Notes under the pieces: model-generated
The model's input: only the letters and a program-made list of their open reading frames with translations
The model's database searches: none
What the model was told of the DNA's origin: nothing
Shown here: in pieces, positions 11,831 through 22,939 of the stretch
Numbering within the stretch: position 1 is the stretch's first letter
Layout of the letters: each line of letters opens with the position of its first letter
DNA from: Gordionus sp. m RMFG-2023
Lineage: Eukaryota > Nematomorpha > Gordioida > Chordodea > Parachordodidae
Direction of reading: 5' to 3'
Length of the DNA: 64,000 bases
NCBI RefSeq assembly: GCF_954871325.1
Contig: NC_088775.1
Location: forward strand, 17,585,561-17,649,560
Program-made: the position numbers and the translations under genes

Positions 11831-12181
11831 GGAAAAAAATGAGGCAGATCTCAGGGGATCCCAATGAAGGATTTTAGAAATCTACCGGTCCAATTTTTTA
11901 AGCATTCACTCTCCTCTAGGGTGATTTGTACCCTTTTTTTTAAATTTTATTTTTTTTATCTCATTTCTCTTCTATACATATATATTTTTTAATTCATTTT
12001 TAATATATTATTTGTTTTTCAATATATATTTTTAATTATAATTTGTAAATGAAAAATTTGTTTTTTTAAATAAAATATTACCCATTCAAAAAAAAAGAAT
12101 TTTTAATATATTGAAAAACTATTTATTGTCTACTTGAAAAAAAAATCATTCATTTCCCTTCCTCTTCATTTTTTAAAAAAT
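11831..12181. other. Intergenic A+T-rich stretch upstream of NDK
   Basis: No repeat or gene recognised. The last 40 bases before the NDK start are pyrimidine-rich (CATTTCCCTTCCTCTTCATTTT), plausibly the core promoter or 5' leader, but no TATA box can be singled out in such A+T-rich DNA. Confidence 0.35.
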
Positions 12182-12780
12182 ATGACATCTCAAAATAAAC
12201 AAGAAAAAACATTTCTTGCTGTCAAACCTGACGGTGTGCATAGAGGTTTAGTTGGTAAAATAGTATCTCGTTTTGAAAAAAAAGGTTTTAAATTAGTAGC
12301 TATGAAATTTATTCAAGTAATAAGATTATATTTCCACTAATTTTTACATATATATATGTAGGCTCCTGAAGAATTATTATATCAACATTATCGTGACTTA
12401 AAAGATAAGTCTTTTTTCAGTGGATTAGTCAAATATATGGCATCAGGGCCTGTTGTGGCTATGGTAGAATTTATTAAATAATATAATATTTAATTCTCAG
12501 GTATGGGAAGGTGAAAATGTGGTAAAAACTGCTAGATTTATGTTGGGTGAAACTGATCCTAAAAAATCATTGCCTGGTTCAATACGAGGAGATTTTGCAA
12601 TCCAAGTTGGAAGGTGTATTTTCTATATATATAATATTTGTTAATAAATTATATTAAAGGAATATTATACATGGTAGTGATTCTGTTGAAAGTGCAAATA
12701 AGGAGATTAATCTATGGTTTAGAGCTGAAGAATTAGTTAGCTGGCATAAAATTGATCAGAGCATGATTTATGAAGACTAA
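12182..12780 (+). CDS. NDK: Nucleoside diphosphate kinase (NME1/2 group), four exons
   Basis: Exons 12182-12316, 12362-12463, 12501-12613 and 12660-12780 join to 156 codons, the usual length for cytosolic group I NDP kinases. Introns are 45, 37 and 46 nt, all GT-AG, in phases 0, 0 and 2. The product transfers the gamma phosphate of ATP to nucleoside diphosphates through a phosphohistidine. Diagnostic sequence: [15 protein letters not shown] (start of the fold), [45 protein letters not shown] and the active site [12 protein letters not shown] with the catalytic His. The Kpn-loop proline (SLPGSIRGD) is retained. [12 protein letters not shown] and a C-terminal EELVSWxxxxxxMIYED resemble animal enzymes more than fungal ones. 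The start is fixed by the N-terminal length and the first ATG. No broken codon is present; it looks functional and is the best host gene in the window. Confidence 0.96.
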
Positions 12781-14175
12781 CAGAATTGATTTATTTGACT
12801 AGACTAATTATTAATTAATTTTTATGACTTGACAAATTGTTAATTTATATCCAAAAAAAATTGCCAAATAGTATTTTATATTATTTAAAAGACAAATAAA
12901 AATTTTGATTTAATTAATTTCTGTGTGATAACAGATAAATAATAAATGGTAATTATTATTAAAAATTTGTTTTTTAAAAGAATATTTTGTTTTAATTATT
13001 ATATTACTTCTATATACTGTTTAATTTTTCTTTTTTACAAAATATGTAAATTCAAATCAGAAACCTACAGGATGGTGATAATATCATCAATTAATATAAG
13101 CTCATGGCCTTAAAATATGAATGTTATATTTCTTACTTATTCTTCCTCTCATTTTTCTAAAAAAAATTTGGAGATTGGAAATATTTGCTCTTCATTTTTA
13201 TATAATATTTTATGATGATAATTTTAAAAATCTTTTTATATTTTGTACATATCAATGGAATTTTATATGGGGAAAATTGTAACTTATAGCAGATAATATA
13301 TTTTAAAAAATCACTTAATTGACAGATTTTTAGGCAAAAGGCTTTCAATTTTTAATGACAGATCCTTAATTAAGAATTTCTGCTCTCACTCAAATTTCTT
13401 AACATATTTTCAGCTTTACCTTTGTGTGCCTGATCTTTTTGCTATTAGACGTTTTTATTAAATGATATGTATTTATATAAATTAATGTTGTGATTTGGAA
13501 TTATTGGGACATTCATATTAAAAAAATTACAATATATTTTGAATGATAAGTAATAAAATTGTGATTTTTATTTAAACCTCTACATTTTATACATTCAAAT
13601 GTGGAATAACCATTTATGCATTTCTTGCATTGTTTATTATCTACTGATGGTAAATTATCAAATCTTATATATTTTATTGGATAAAAACTATTAAATTTCT
13701 ATCATTTTCCTTTCTAACTATCCTCAATCCTTTAGTTATCTTAGCTTTAAATACTAAAGGAGACATGTGTTTGCTATTTTTTTTTCCATATAGCATCTAT
13801 AGAGTAACCACTAATTCACAACAGGAATTTAATTGTAAGAAAATATGTACAAAATTCCATTTTAAGTAAGTTCTTTAGAGTTAAATCAAGATATCCTGGT
13901 CCCACCCATACCACCATTATAAACTGAACTGGAGATCTGCAAATCACGGCTGAATAGGTCTATTTAAAAAAAACTATTTTGGGTTGGGCCTAATTGTGTT
14001 GTTAATTGGTTGGTTATACCCAGAGCTCTGAGCATGAACCCCTAGATCAGACCGGGGTCCAGACCCAGAGAAAACCCATTTATTTTTAATTGAACTTAGG
14101 AAAGTATATATGTTCAATATAGGTATCAATCGAGAGTTAACAAAAGATCTGTTCATTAGGAGGACAAGTGTTTCC
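12781..14175. other. Intergenic DNA downstream of NDK
   Basis: A+T-rich DNA that should include the NDK 3' UTR; AATAAA-like strings are present but not diagnostic. At 13931-13950 GAGATCTGCAAATCACGGC matches the terminal repeat of the TAGTGATCTGCA MITE family (compare the 62.9 kb copy) and may be a lone end. Reading frames on the - strand (13157-13348, 13974-14156) lack support. Confidence 0.4.
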
Positions 14176-14240
14176 TCTTAATGGGCTAATATAGGGCTTG
14201 GAGGGTCAGGAATATTTTTATCAACACGATAATTATATGG

Positions 14241-15608
14241 TAGGCCTATTCAAATAATATTATAATCGAATAATTACGAATACAAATAATAAATTATTTA
14301 TTTTATCCAAATAAAAATAATTATTTATTCGATTCGAATAAAAATAATTATTGGGTATATTTAATAAATTGCTTTTAATAAATCTAACATTGTCATTTCT
14401 ATTTGATGACCTTCCAATCTCACAGGTAATGTGTTTATAAAAAGACTAGCATAAATTTAAAAAATCTCTGAAGTGAAAATTAAAGCAATATTTAAAATTA
14501 TATTAAAAAATTACACAAACCAATGGCATATAAAAATATAATACATTTCTAAAATAAATTATTGTTAGTAGCCTAATTATGTTAGAGGAGAATGCTTCTG
14601 ATGAAATAGTTAGGTTGATATTTAATTTGACAAAATTTCCTCACAAAAAGAGAGATTATATGGGATCAATATCAGATCAATAAGGCTGCTTGCAATCATA
14701 GAGAATTATAAAATGTAAAGACAAAACAACATCCCCTCTTATTAATCATTATAATAGGTTCATTCACACCTAGGTATTACCTATCTATACAAGCAGTGGC
14801 GTAGCTACGGGGGTGGTTTTCGGGTTTGGACCCCTTCCAGAGCTAAATCTTTTTTCTAGAATATACGTTCAAAAGACTTAAAAGTGACTTTATAATAAAT
14901 AAATGCCATTAATATTTATATTTTTCTGGTTTTGATGTTTGTAAAAGGATTATATTACTATTGAAATTATTCTGGATAGTATTATTATAAAGTCATTGAG
15001 AATGGTCTACTAAATTATAATAACATATTATTGATACATTTAAAAAATGTATTTATTCTATATTATAGAAGATATGGTTATGATTTGTAAGATTAAATCG
15101 GCCGAAGGCCGGGGAAAAGGGCCGAAGACTCGTTAATGGCACCCAGGCTTTTATATGTATGGACCCCCTCTAAGAAAAATTCCTAGCTACGCCACTGTAT
15201 ACAAGGAACATCAACTGTTTGCGAAAGACTTTTCTTAGTTGGAACTAATTTGTTGTCAAAAAATCGCATGTCATATAAGGAAGAAAATATAAGAAAAACT
15301 CTGCCTTAAATATTGGCTTAGAATTATGAATTAAATTAATATAATTTTTAATTTTGTTTATAACTTGATACATATTTTTTATCATCAGATTATTGATTAC
15401 ATATTTTTTATTATCAGATTATTATAATAATTATTTCTGTTTGAAATTTGCAATAAAAAAATTTGTCAATATATTTGAGCATGATATATTTTATTAAGAA
15501 AATTAATTTCAATTATTCGAATAATTCGAATCGAATTCAAATAGTAGATTTAATTATTTGTACGAATACGAATAGTAAATTATTCGAATTCATTTTTGAA
15601 TAGGCCTT
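14241..15608. mobile_element. Non-coding hAT-type element, TIR TAGGCCTATTCAAA, 8-bp TSD
   Basis: Ends are TAGGCCTATTCAAA and TTTGAATAGGCCTT, flanked by TTATATGG at 14233-14240 and 15609-15616. Sub-terminal regions are rich in ATTCGAATA-type palindromes (ATTCGATTCGAATAAAAATAATT and its mirror near 15510-15590). No transposase could be read in the interior. A smaller MITE (14794-15197) is nested inside it, so this element is the older of the two. Confidence 0.8.
14794..15197. mobile_element. hAT MITE, TIR CAGTGGCGTAGCTA, 8-bp TSD, nested
   Basis: The element starts CAGTGGCGTAGCTACGGGGG and ends CCTAGCTACGCCACTG, with TATACAAG on both sides (14786-14793 and 15198-15205). It has a sister at 25881-26313 and shares terminal and GCCGAAGGCC/GAAGCCCCC sub-terminal text with the hAT at 60300-61867, its likely source family. 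No coding capacity. Confidence 0.88.
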
Positions 15609-15663
15609 TTATATGGGTATCAAATAAAAGGTGTCTTAATTATATCCTGAGCTTAACTGTAAG

Positions 15664-15984
15664 CAGAGTTGTACAAAAGATCTTCTTTGAAGATTTTTGA
15701 GCGAGATCTAGCTCAAAAATTTGAGCAAGATCTTTGAAGATCGTAAAATTTGAAGATCTTTTATTTTTTAAAAATTTTGTGTAACGATCTAAAGATCTTC
15801 ATGATAATTATTTTTTTACCCCTTTATTTAAAGCCAGATGTTTTTCAATTTTCATCAAGGCAGGAGGAGAGGTATAAAACATAAAAGAAAGATCTTTGAA
15901 GATCGTTACACAAAATTTTTAAAAAATAAAAGATCTTCAAATTTTACTGAAGATCTTTTTATTTTGAGAAAATGTACAACTCTG
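15664..15984. mobile_element. hAT MITE, TIR CAGAGTTGTACA, 8-bp TSD, rich in AAGATCTT
   Basis: The ends CAGAGTTGTACAAAAGATC and AAAATGTACAACTCTG are flanked by ACTGTAAG (15656-15663, 15985-15992). Much of the inside is repeats of GAAGATCTTT and GATCTTC in both directions, so the single strand would fold into a long hairpin. A degenerate relative is seen near 34368-34450. The frame at 15838-16023 is a by-product of the repeats. Confidence 0.82.
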
Positions 15985-16174
15985 ACTGTAAGCATAATTA
16001 ATATTCTAAGTGGGTTGGCCTAAGTCTTTAGGGGTCAGAAATATTTTAAATAATGTAAGATATTGATATGGGTGTCAATGTAATTTAATTATATCGTGGG
16101 GATAGAATTCGAGTGCTCCACTCGACATTTTCAAAATTTTGAGTTAAAAGTGGATAATAACTTATTTATTCCTA

Positions 16175-16528
16175 AAGACAAGCGGGGAAAAGTCTTGTCT
16201 AAAATAGAATAATTAGATGTCGGTCTTGAGAATATTGCTTCGTAGAATGGATATTAATAGTAGGAATTTAACTCAATTTAAATATAATAATCAAGTAAAA
16301 AACAGTTTTATTTTTATATAAAATTAACAAAATTATATATAATGTAAAATTAACTGATATAAATGTAATTTTCTCATGAGATTTAAATATAAAAATATAA
16401 TATCTTTTTTTATAAAATGTAAATCAATTACAGTTATAAAACATAGCTGCAAACTCTAACAATTTAAAAGTAATATAAATTGAGTAATAATAAAAATAAA
16501 AGTTAATATAGTACATATTATGTAACAC
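16175..16528. repeat. Direct repeat, copy 1 (partner 22077-22388)
   Basis: The stretch begins with AGACAAGCGGGGAAAAGTCT, which folds as AGACAAG...CTTGTCT, and continues to about 16525 (AGTTAATATAGTACATATTAT). The same sequence, with modest differences and a roughly 40-bp length change, lies at 22077-22388. It is an interspersed repeat or an old segmental duplication; no coding. Confidence 0.75.
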
Positions 16529-17039
16529 GCATCACTCCCCCCCCCCCCCAAAAAAAAAAAAAAATAATAAAAAAAACTTAGTATCGAGGGACAAATGGTA
16601 ATGGGAATTAATTTTGGGAAATCATAAAAACTATGAAAAGTAGGTGATAAAATATAATGACAAGAATTATACATTTGTATTCAGGATTGCCAGGTCAAAA
16701 TTTTTAAATTGCGGGAGAAATTTGGTATTATGCGGAAGAAATATGAAAATTGCTAAAAAAAATTTTTTGCGGGCCTGACTTAATTATCCGCATATTATTT
16801 TTATAATTAGTTTATATAAATACAAAGTCGATAACTATTTTTCAAAATAAAATACGTCTTGATTTATTAGAATATATTAATTTATAAAAAAAACCAACGA
16901 TCTTTTTTAAATATAAAAGAATGTAAACAAGATAAAATTTTATTAAAAAAAGCGATTTTAATTTTACAATTAAAAATATATTTTATGTGAATGTCCCGCA
17001 AAACGGCCGCAATTGGAAATCTACCGTGTGTGTGTATAA

Positions 17040-17900
17040 CATTATAGGGATAGGCGCTTAATTATCACGTATCATTAAATACATAATAAGGTACTCCAAA
17101 AATAAGAAATAATACAGATGTAACTACAGTGGTGGCAATTTTAATCACTTATCTTTTAGTGCAACATTCACAGAGATACTTATCATCACAATGTTGGTAG
17201 AATCTTTTTCCCATAATATTTAACGACTCTAATATAAATGAAAACTATACTTGTAGTACAAAAATGAGCAAGGCTATCATCAATGTTTTAGGACCTAAAT
17301 CCAGGAGGTCAATTCCCGACGATTTGAAAGATGGGCATACATATGCAATTCTAACAGATGCATATAATAAGGGAAATATTTTAAAAAATACCTTGATCCT
17401 TAGCTATTTTAACAAAATTAAGGTAGTTTCAATAAAACTATTAAATTTTTTTCCCTCAAATTGTGAAAAATCCAAAGACATAATGGTAAATATAGCAGAT
17501 TCGAGATTATCAATAAATTGCATGTCTGCTTTATGATCTGATAATGCCTCAGTGAATTTGGTAAAAACAGAGTGTATTTACAGAATTGAGTCAGCACAAT
17601 GTTGGTTGGGATATGTTCCTAATATCTGCCACCGATAGAATTTTAAAATTTTATAAACCTTTAAAAAAATATTTCTTAAATAAAGATTATAAAAGCTGTC
17701 CTAACATTTTGAAAATTTTTTTCCAATAATGAATGGCAGAGGTATATTTAGGAATGATTTTACATGTAGGAAATTTACTAAATGCTGTTAATGTGTAGTT
17801 GCAATCAGAAGAATCTTAACAAAGATTCACCAAATTATGCTGCAGATGTGTTCATCTTTACAGTAAATAATTGACAATAAATTTTATAGCGCCATTGCTA
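17040..17900 (+). pseudogene. hAT transposase fragment, + strand arm of copy A
   Basis: The + strand frame at 17264-17536 reads SKAIINVLGPKSRRSIPDDL and LTDAYNKGNI, then Y.NKIK. This LTDASNKGN-type block starts the catalytic core in this hAT family. The same words appear in reverse orientation at about 19160-19330 in this element. The remainder, with repeated stops, covers IGNLL.AVN.QLQSEE near 17760-17810. The arm stops before the C-terminal dimerisation region. Confidence 0.65.
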
Positions 17901-17939
17901 AACTTAATTATATTTTATTTGAGATTTAAATAATAGAAC

Positions 17940-19460
17940 TAAATGTTTACCGTCGTTATTGAGATATTTATAAAATTCCTGGCATGACATATTATATATT
18001 TGTTTAACCATTAGCTAGGCCTCTAATGTTGTTAAAGCAATCCGATTTCTCTCATTTATCCAGGCAGTCCTCATCAGGCTAAATATGCGCTCGGATGAGG
18101 CATTAGAATGAGGTAAGGAGAAGACATACTCGCATATTTTTTTCCAAGCATGGGGATTTATCGTTATTACGAAAAATTTCTACCATTTCTCCTCTGCTTT
18201 TAGACCATCTAACTTTAAGTATTTTGGCGAATCATAAAAAATAGAGAGAATTACAATCTCCTCAAATAAGACATCAATGTCTTTCGGTATTTTTAACATA
18301 TTTATTAAATTATAAAAACCATCAATTGATGGTTTCTGTTCTAAGGTCGTAATATTTATATATTTGTAAATAGAGTTATTAAAATCAAATTTTGATTGTA
18401 AATATTCTAAAGTTGTCTTAATAAAAATATCTGCTTCATTTAAAAATGTATTAATTATAATATTATTTGAACATATTAATATAATATTTTTAGCAATAGC
18501 GCCATAAACTTATTATCAATTTTTAACTGTAGAGATGAACAGAGCTGCAGCATGATTTTGTGAATCTTTTTTAATAAAGAATATTCTGATTGCAACTGAA
18601 TATTAACTGCATGAAGTAGATTTCCTACACGTGAAACGAATCCCAAATATGCTTCTGCCTTCATACTCGAAAAAATTTTAGGACAGCTTTTAAAATTTAT
18701 AATATTTAAGAAGTTTTTTTAAGTTTGTAAAATTTTAAAATTCTATCGAGGGCAGGTATTAATGACAACCACCTGATAGGTATATATCGCAACAACTCAC
18801 ACCATTCCAAGTCAGACCACTTCACCAACTCTTTTAATTCATTAACTCTTTTAGTTGATAAACTAAATTCGTTAAAACATTTCATCACAATTATTTCGAC
18901 ATCAACAGATAGTACATTCATTGCCTTCTTGCAAGAATTATGTAGTATATACAGCTAATTGGTAATAATTCATTATTATGCTGCCTCGATTCGGTAACTT
19001 TGGTTTTTGCCAAAATTTACAGAGGCATTATCAACGCAGAAAGCTGACATGCAAATCATTGATAACCCTGAATCAGCTATATTTACCATTATGTGGCTAT
19101 CAACATTGTTGGTTTTTTCACTATCCGAGGAAAAATTTTTAACAGTTTTATTGAAATGTTCTTATTCTTGTTGAAATAGCGAAGGGGGATATGTTTTAAT
19201 ATTTCTCTTATTAGATGCATCTGTTAAAATTGCATATGGATCCCATCTTTCAAATCGTCTAGAATTGACCTCTAGGATTCAGGTACTAAAACACTTGTGA
19301 TAGCCTTGCTCATTTTTGTTCTGCCATAAGTAAGGTTTGCACTTATATTGGAGTCGTTAAATATCATGAGAAAAAGATTCGACCCACATTGTGATGATTG
19401 TATACGATTTCCGCAAATGTAGTTGCATCCGTATTATTTATTATTTTTGAGAATATTTTT
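17940..19460 (-). pseudogene. hAT transposase, - strand arm of copy A
   Basis: Read right to left this contains the core start (about 19330-19160), a central part (ELVKWSDLEWCELLRYIPIR at about 18850-18760, RWLSLIPALDRILKFYK at about 18780-18720), AEAYLGFVSRVGNLLHAVN (18660-18600), and the C-terminal dimerisation segment HSNASSERIFSL.RTAW...IALTTLEA near 18125-18020. Frames are interrupted in several places. The order matches a hAT transposase, and the equivalent pieces in copy B are better preserved. Confidence 0.75.
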
Positions 19461-20039
19461 GTATTGCAATCGATGTAGATATACTCCCCTGTATTGACTT
19501 ATATGAATGAAAGATTTATTATTGGATAAAAATAAAACAGGATAGAAAAAAATTTACAAACTAGACATGTTTTTTCAATAAATATTTAAAAATTATTTTA
19601 AAAATATAAAAATAATCAATTAATGTCTCTCAAAATTATTATTTATATTTTAAAAACGTTAAAACACTAAATAAAAAAATAGCGGGAGAAATTAAAAAAT
19701 TGTGGTAGATTTTAGCGGGAGATTTCCAATTGCGGTAGTTTTGCGGGAGAGAGATGTCTGCGTGTAAACTAAAAAATTGCGGGAGTCTCCCGCTGATGAG
19801 GGGAGACATGGCAACCCTGTTTGTATTACGGGGTATGTATGACACAGATGTTATATAAAATTGAGAAGAAGATATTAGGGAGAAATAGTAAAATATATAG
19901 TATTTTTCCGTAATTATACCTTTGACTTATACATATAAGATTAAGAAGGGTATAATTTACACTATAATTGTGCTAGTAGTTATACATAATAGTTCTTAAT
20001 TATATATTAATTACACTATATATGTATAATGGGGATGAC

Positions 20040-21508
20040 AGGCGCGTACGCAGAAATTTGGTTTGAGGGGGGGGGGGATAATAAATTTTTTTAAGAAATA
20101 TTATTGTTATTTAAAAATATCAAGCATAAATTAATTAGGACTAATAACTATTTCTAATACACAATTTTAAATCATATGAATTATAAAAAAATTATATATA
20201 TAAACCGGCACATAAAAAACTATAAAATAAATGTGAATTAAAAAATATAAAGTGAATATAACCACCATATGAATCACTTAAATGACCCAAAATAGAAATT
20301 TGTATTTTTTGAGCCTTTAAAATTTATATATAAAGTAAAAAATTTTAATGTTAGAAATATAAATATTAATACACAAAAAGTTTCTTAGGAATAATTGTAT
20401 TTTGTATTATATTTACAATGTAAAATCCAATCTTCGTTGGGGTTGAGATAATTTTTCAATTACTCATCCTTGCTTGGCGTCAATGCCTATAAATATTTAA
20501 AAGATCCAAACCATTGAATCCACTTTCAGAAGTTGTACTTCTTAGGTATGTTTTTAGAGGTGCAGGCCCGGTTTCCGGGCCGGACCGTATTTTAATTTTT
20601 TAAATACACCCAGGCAGTGCCGAAATTTTTTTTTAAAAAAAACACCCGGGCTGGGCCTGATTTTTTTTTTAAAAAAATTATCCGGGCGCGGCTATATATT
20701 TTAAAACCAAATATTTGAAATTAGATATAAAAATCAAAAATAAATATAATTTATTTAAAAATATCCGGGCCGGGCCTGAAAAATTTAATTTAAAAAAGCC
20801 GGGTCAAGCCTGAAAATTTTTTTAAAAAAAAACCCGGGCCAGGCCGAAAAAAAATTTTGAAAAAAAATCTAGGCCGTGCTTTGCAAATTGTATCTCTGCA
20901 GGCCTCTGTTAATCTTCTTAAAAAAGAGAATGTTCTCTCATTAGTTTACTAATGGGAAGAGTTGCTAATATATATATATATATAATCATTTTAATACATT
21001 GGGAATAAAATCTAAAATGTGTTTGAAATTATACAAAGCATCCATAGCATTTTTTGGGACTATATCTTAGTTAATCTTTTAAACATAATTATTCAGCTAA
21101 TAAGACATCAAACAAATATTATTTTTTTTTCTATCACCATCTGAAAAAGATTGGGTAGGCTTTTGTAGAAGTAATATCTGCAGATTGGTAAGTGCTGCAT
21201 GATGAATTAAAAACCATTCATTTATTTGGATTATAGTTCTTTTCTACTGATCTTATACTAATGTTTTGACGATGAGCTTGCCTTGCTGCAAATCGAGTGA
21301 GACAAATATTAAACATGTATAGCTCTCCTTTTGACTCAACGATAACATATAAAATTGAAATTCTTCATCAACATTAGCCTTAATATGAGATAGGAATAAA
21401 TATTAACAAATATAAATTATTATAAACATTAATATTTAAAAAAAATATATCCGGCATCTGCATTTTTTGGCTTTGGGGGGATTTGCCCCCCCCCCTGCTG
21501 CGTACGCC
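20040..21508. mobile_element. Non-autonomous DNA transposon with ends GGCGCGTACGCAG/CTGCGTACGCC
   Basis: Inverted ends (aggcgcgtacgcag and ctgcgtacgccaa) are next to runs of G and C respectively. The 12-bp sequence AATGGGGATGAC flanks both sides (20028-20039 and 21509-21520); an 8-bp target duplication lies inside it, but its exact limits are ambiguous by a base or so. The interior has no clear transposase. A CCGGGC-rich insert lies at 20549-20906. Confidence 0.7.
20549..20906. mobile_element. CCGGGC-rich MITE, decayed, nested
   Basis: TAGAGGTGCAGGCCCGG at the left and CTCTGCAGGCCTCTG at the right form an imperfect inverted pair. The interior alternates CCGGGC(C) words with poly-A/T, as in the TAGTGATCTGCA MITEs. 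No target duplication could be confirmed. Confidence 0.45.
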
Positions 21509-21805
21509 AATGGGGATGACCAACATAAAAATAGAATAGTTTTTTTCTCGTAGTTATACCCTTGACTTAGACATATATAAGAAAGGTATAACTTATACTA
21601 TATTAATTGGAATAATATAATAATTGGAATAATATAATAATAATAATAACCAATACTGGTTTTAATTTAATTATTATATCACCACAGTCCAGTAATGTAT
21701 TACTTTAAATACTAATCATTGTTATTAAAAATTAAATTAAATTTAAATGTTAAACAAAAAAAATAAATAGAGCCTTTTAAAACTGTTTTGATTGTAAAAC
21801 AAAAA

Positions 21806-22035
21806 TTTGCTTACAAAATTTTTGGCAATTATGAGAAAACAAAAATGTGCTTACAAAATTTTTCGCAATTATGAGAATATAAAATTTTTTAACATCGAGA
21901 AAAATGAATCATTCTTTTCACAACCGTCTCTTCATCTTCAGACCCATACCAACCGCGCAAGGGTGGTATCCAGTCTTTTGAAAACGTCTCTTTAATTTCA
22001 GACCCATACCAGGCGCACATAGGTTGTATTCAATC
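21806..22035. repeat. Short tandem repeats
   Basis: A roughly 40-bp unit (caaaaatttgcttacaaaatttttggcaattatgaga) occurs twice at 21800-21880. Next to it a roughly 66-bp unit (CGTCTCTTCATCTTCAGACC...GGTGGTATCCAGTCTTTTG) occurs twice at 21922-22035. Confidence 0.6.
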
Positions 22036-22076
22036 TCCGCACTAACTTCCAATAGCTGGTGCCCCTATCCTTCACC

Positions 22077-22388
22077 AAAAAGACAAGCGGGGAAAAGTCT
22101 TGTCTAAAATAGAATATTAGACATCGGTCTTGAGAGTATTGCTTTGTAGAATGGATATTACTATTAGGAATTTAGCTCAATTTAAATATAAGAATCAAGT
22201 AAAAAACAGTTTTAAACTAAATTAAATATAATGTGAGCTTTATATATAAAAAAAATATATATTTTTTTATAAAATGTAAATCAATTATGGTTATAAAACA
22301 TAGCTGCAAACTCATATTAACAATTTAAAAGTAATATAAATTGAGTAATAATAAAAATAAAAGTTAATATAGTACATATTATATAACA
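22077..22388. repeat. Direct repeat, copy 2 (partner 16175-16528)
   Basis: Starts with the same AGACAAG...CTTGTCT hairpin and runs parallel to 16175-16528. The intervening 5.5 kb includes hAT copy A and the 20040-21508 element. Confidence 0.75.
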
Positions 22389-22900
22389 ATTCCCAATATA
22401 TATAAAATAAAAACTAGATTAAAAAATATTAATTTTTGCCAATGTTATAGCTCTGTCAATTTTGCGCTGTTTACAACTATGTAATTTTTGCTTCATATGC
22501 ATGGCCTACCCTATTATATTTTTAATCACGTATTGTATTTCCCTCCTTTTTTAATTTTTTGCTTTCCATATTGAATTGTTAAATATTTTGATTCCATATC
22601 TATTCCAAATTATTTTAATATCAAGGTAAATTTTTTTATTATTTTAAAGTATTCTTAATATAGTTTTCATGTGTAATCTTTAAATAAATTACATAAATTG
22701 AATTTAAAATTAATCAAAATAAATTTATCACAATTTTTTAATAATTAACTTGTTCATAATTTAAATAAAGATACATAAAATTTTGGTTAAATAATTGTTT
22801 TTAAAATTTATCCCAATTTTTTAATAATCTACTTGCTCATAATTTAAATAATTATTAAGCATTATTTGCTCATTAAATATAGAAATAATTATTATTTTAC
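22389..22900. other. Unassigned A+T-rich DNA
   Basis: Contains an imperfect internal repeat (atttatcacaattttttaataattaacttg and a similar stretch about 75 bp later). No gene seen. Confidence 0.35.
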
Positions 22901-22939
22901 TTTATCTATTTGAAAAGAGCATGGATGGTTAAAAATGAT

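Larger units (their letters stand above)
14176..16095. repeat. Old ~120-bp tandem-type repeat, interrupted by hAT insertions
   Basis: Leaving out the elements at 14241-15608 and 15664-15984, the remaining sequence reads as about two units of the pattern attctaagtggg...tctaggtctt.aggggtcaggaatatttttatcaac....atatgggtgtcaa. The same unit recurs about three times at 23800-24190. The repeat predates the hAT elements that sit in it. Confidence 0.6.
16682..19819. mobile_element. hAT element, copy A (3.1 kb), with internally inverted transposase
   Basis: The termini CAGGATTGCCAGGTC and GACATGGCAACCCTG are inverted repeats, and TTTGTATT flanks both ends (16674-16681 and 19820-19827), the 8-bp duplication of hAT elements. 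Both sub-terminal zones carry repeated 'gcgggag' motifs (probable transposase binding sites, an inference). Transposase sequence occurs twice: on + at about 17040-17900 and on - at about 17940-19460. The sister copy B is at 49823-52746. Confidence 0.9.

Noticed and set aside
13974-14156. Minus-strand 60-codon frame
   Set aside because: No domain, no splice context; lies in an unassigned repeat-like stretch.
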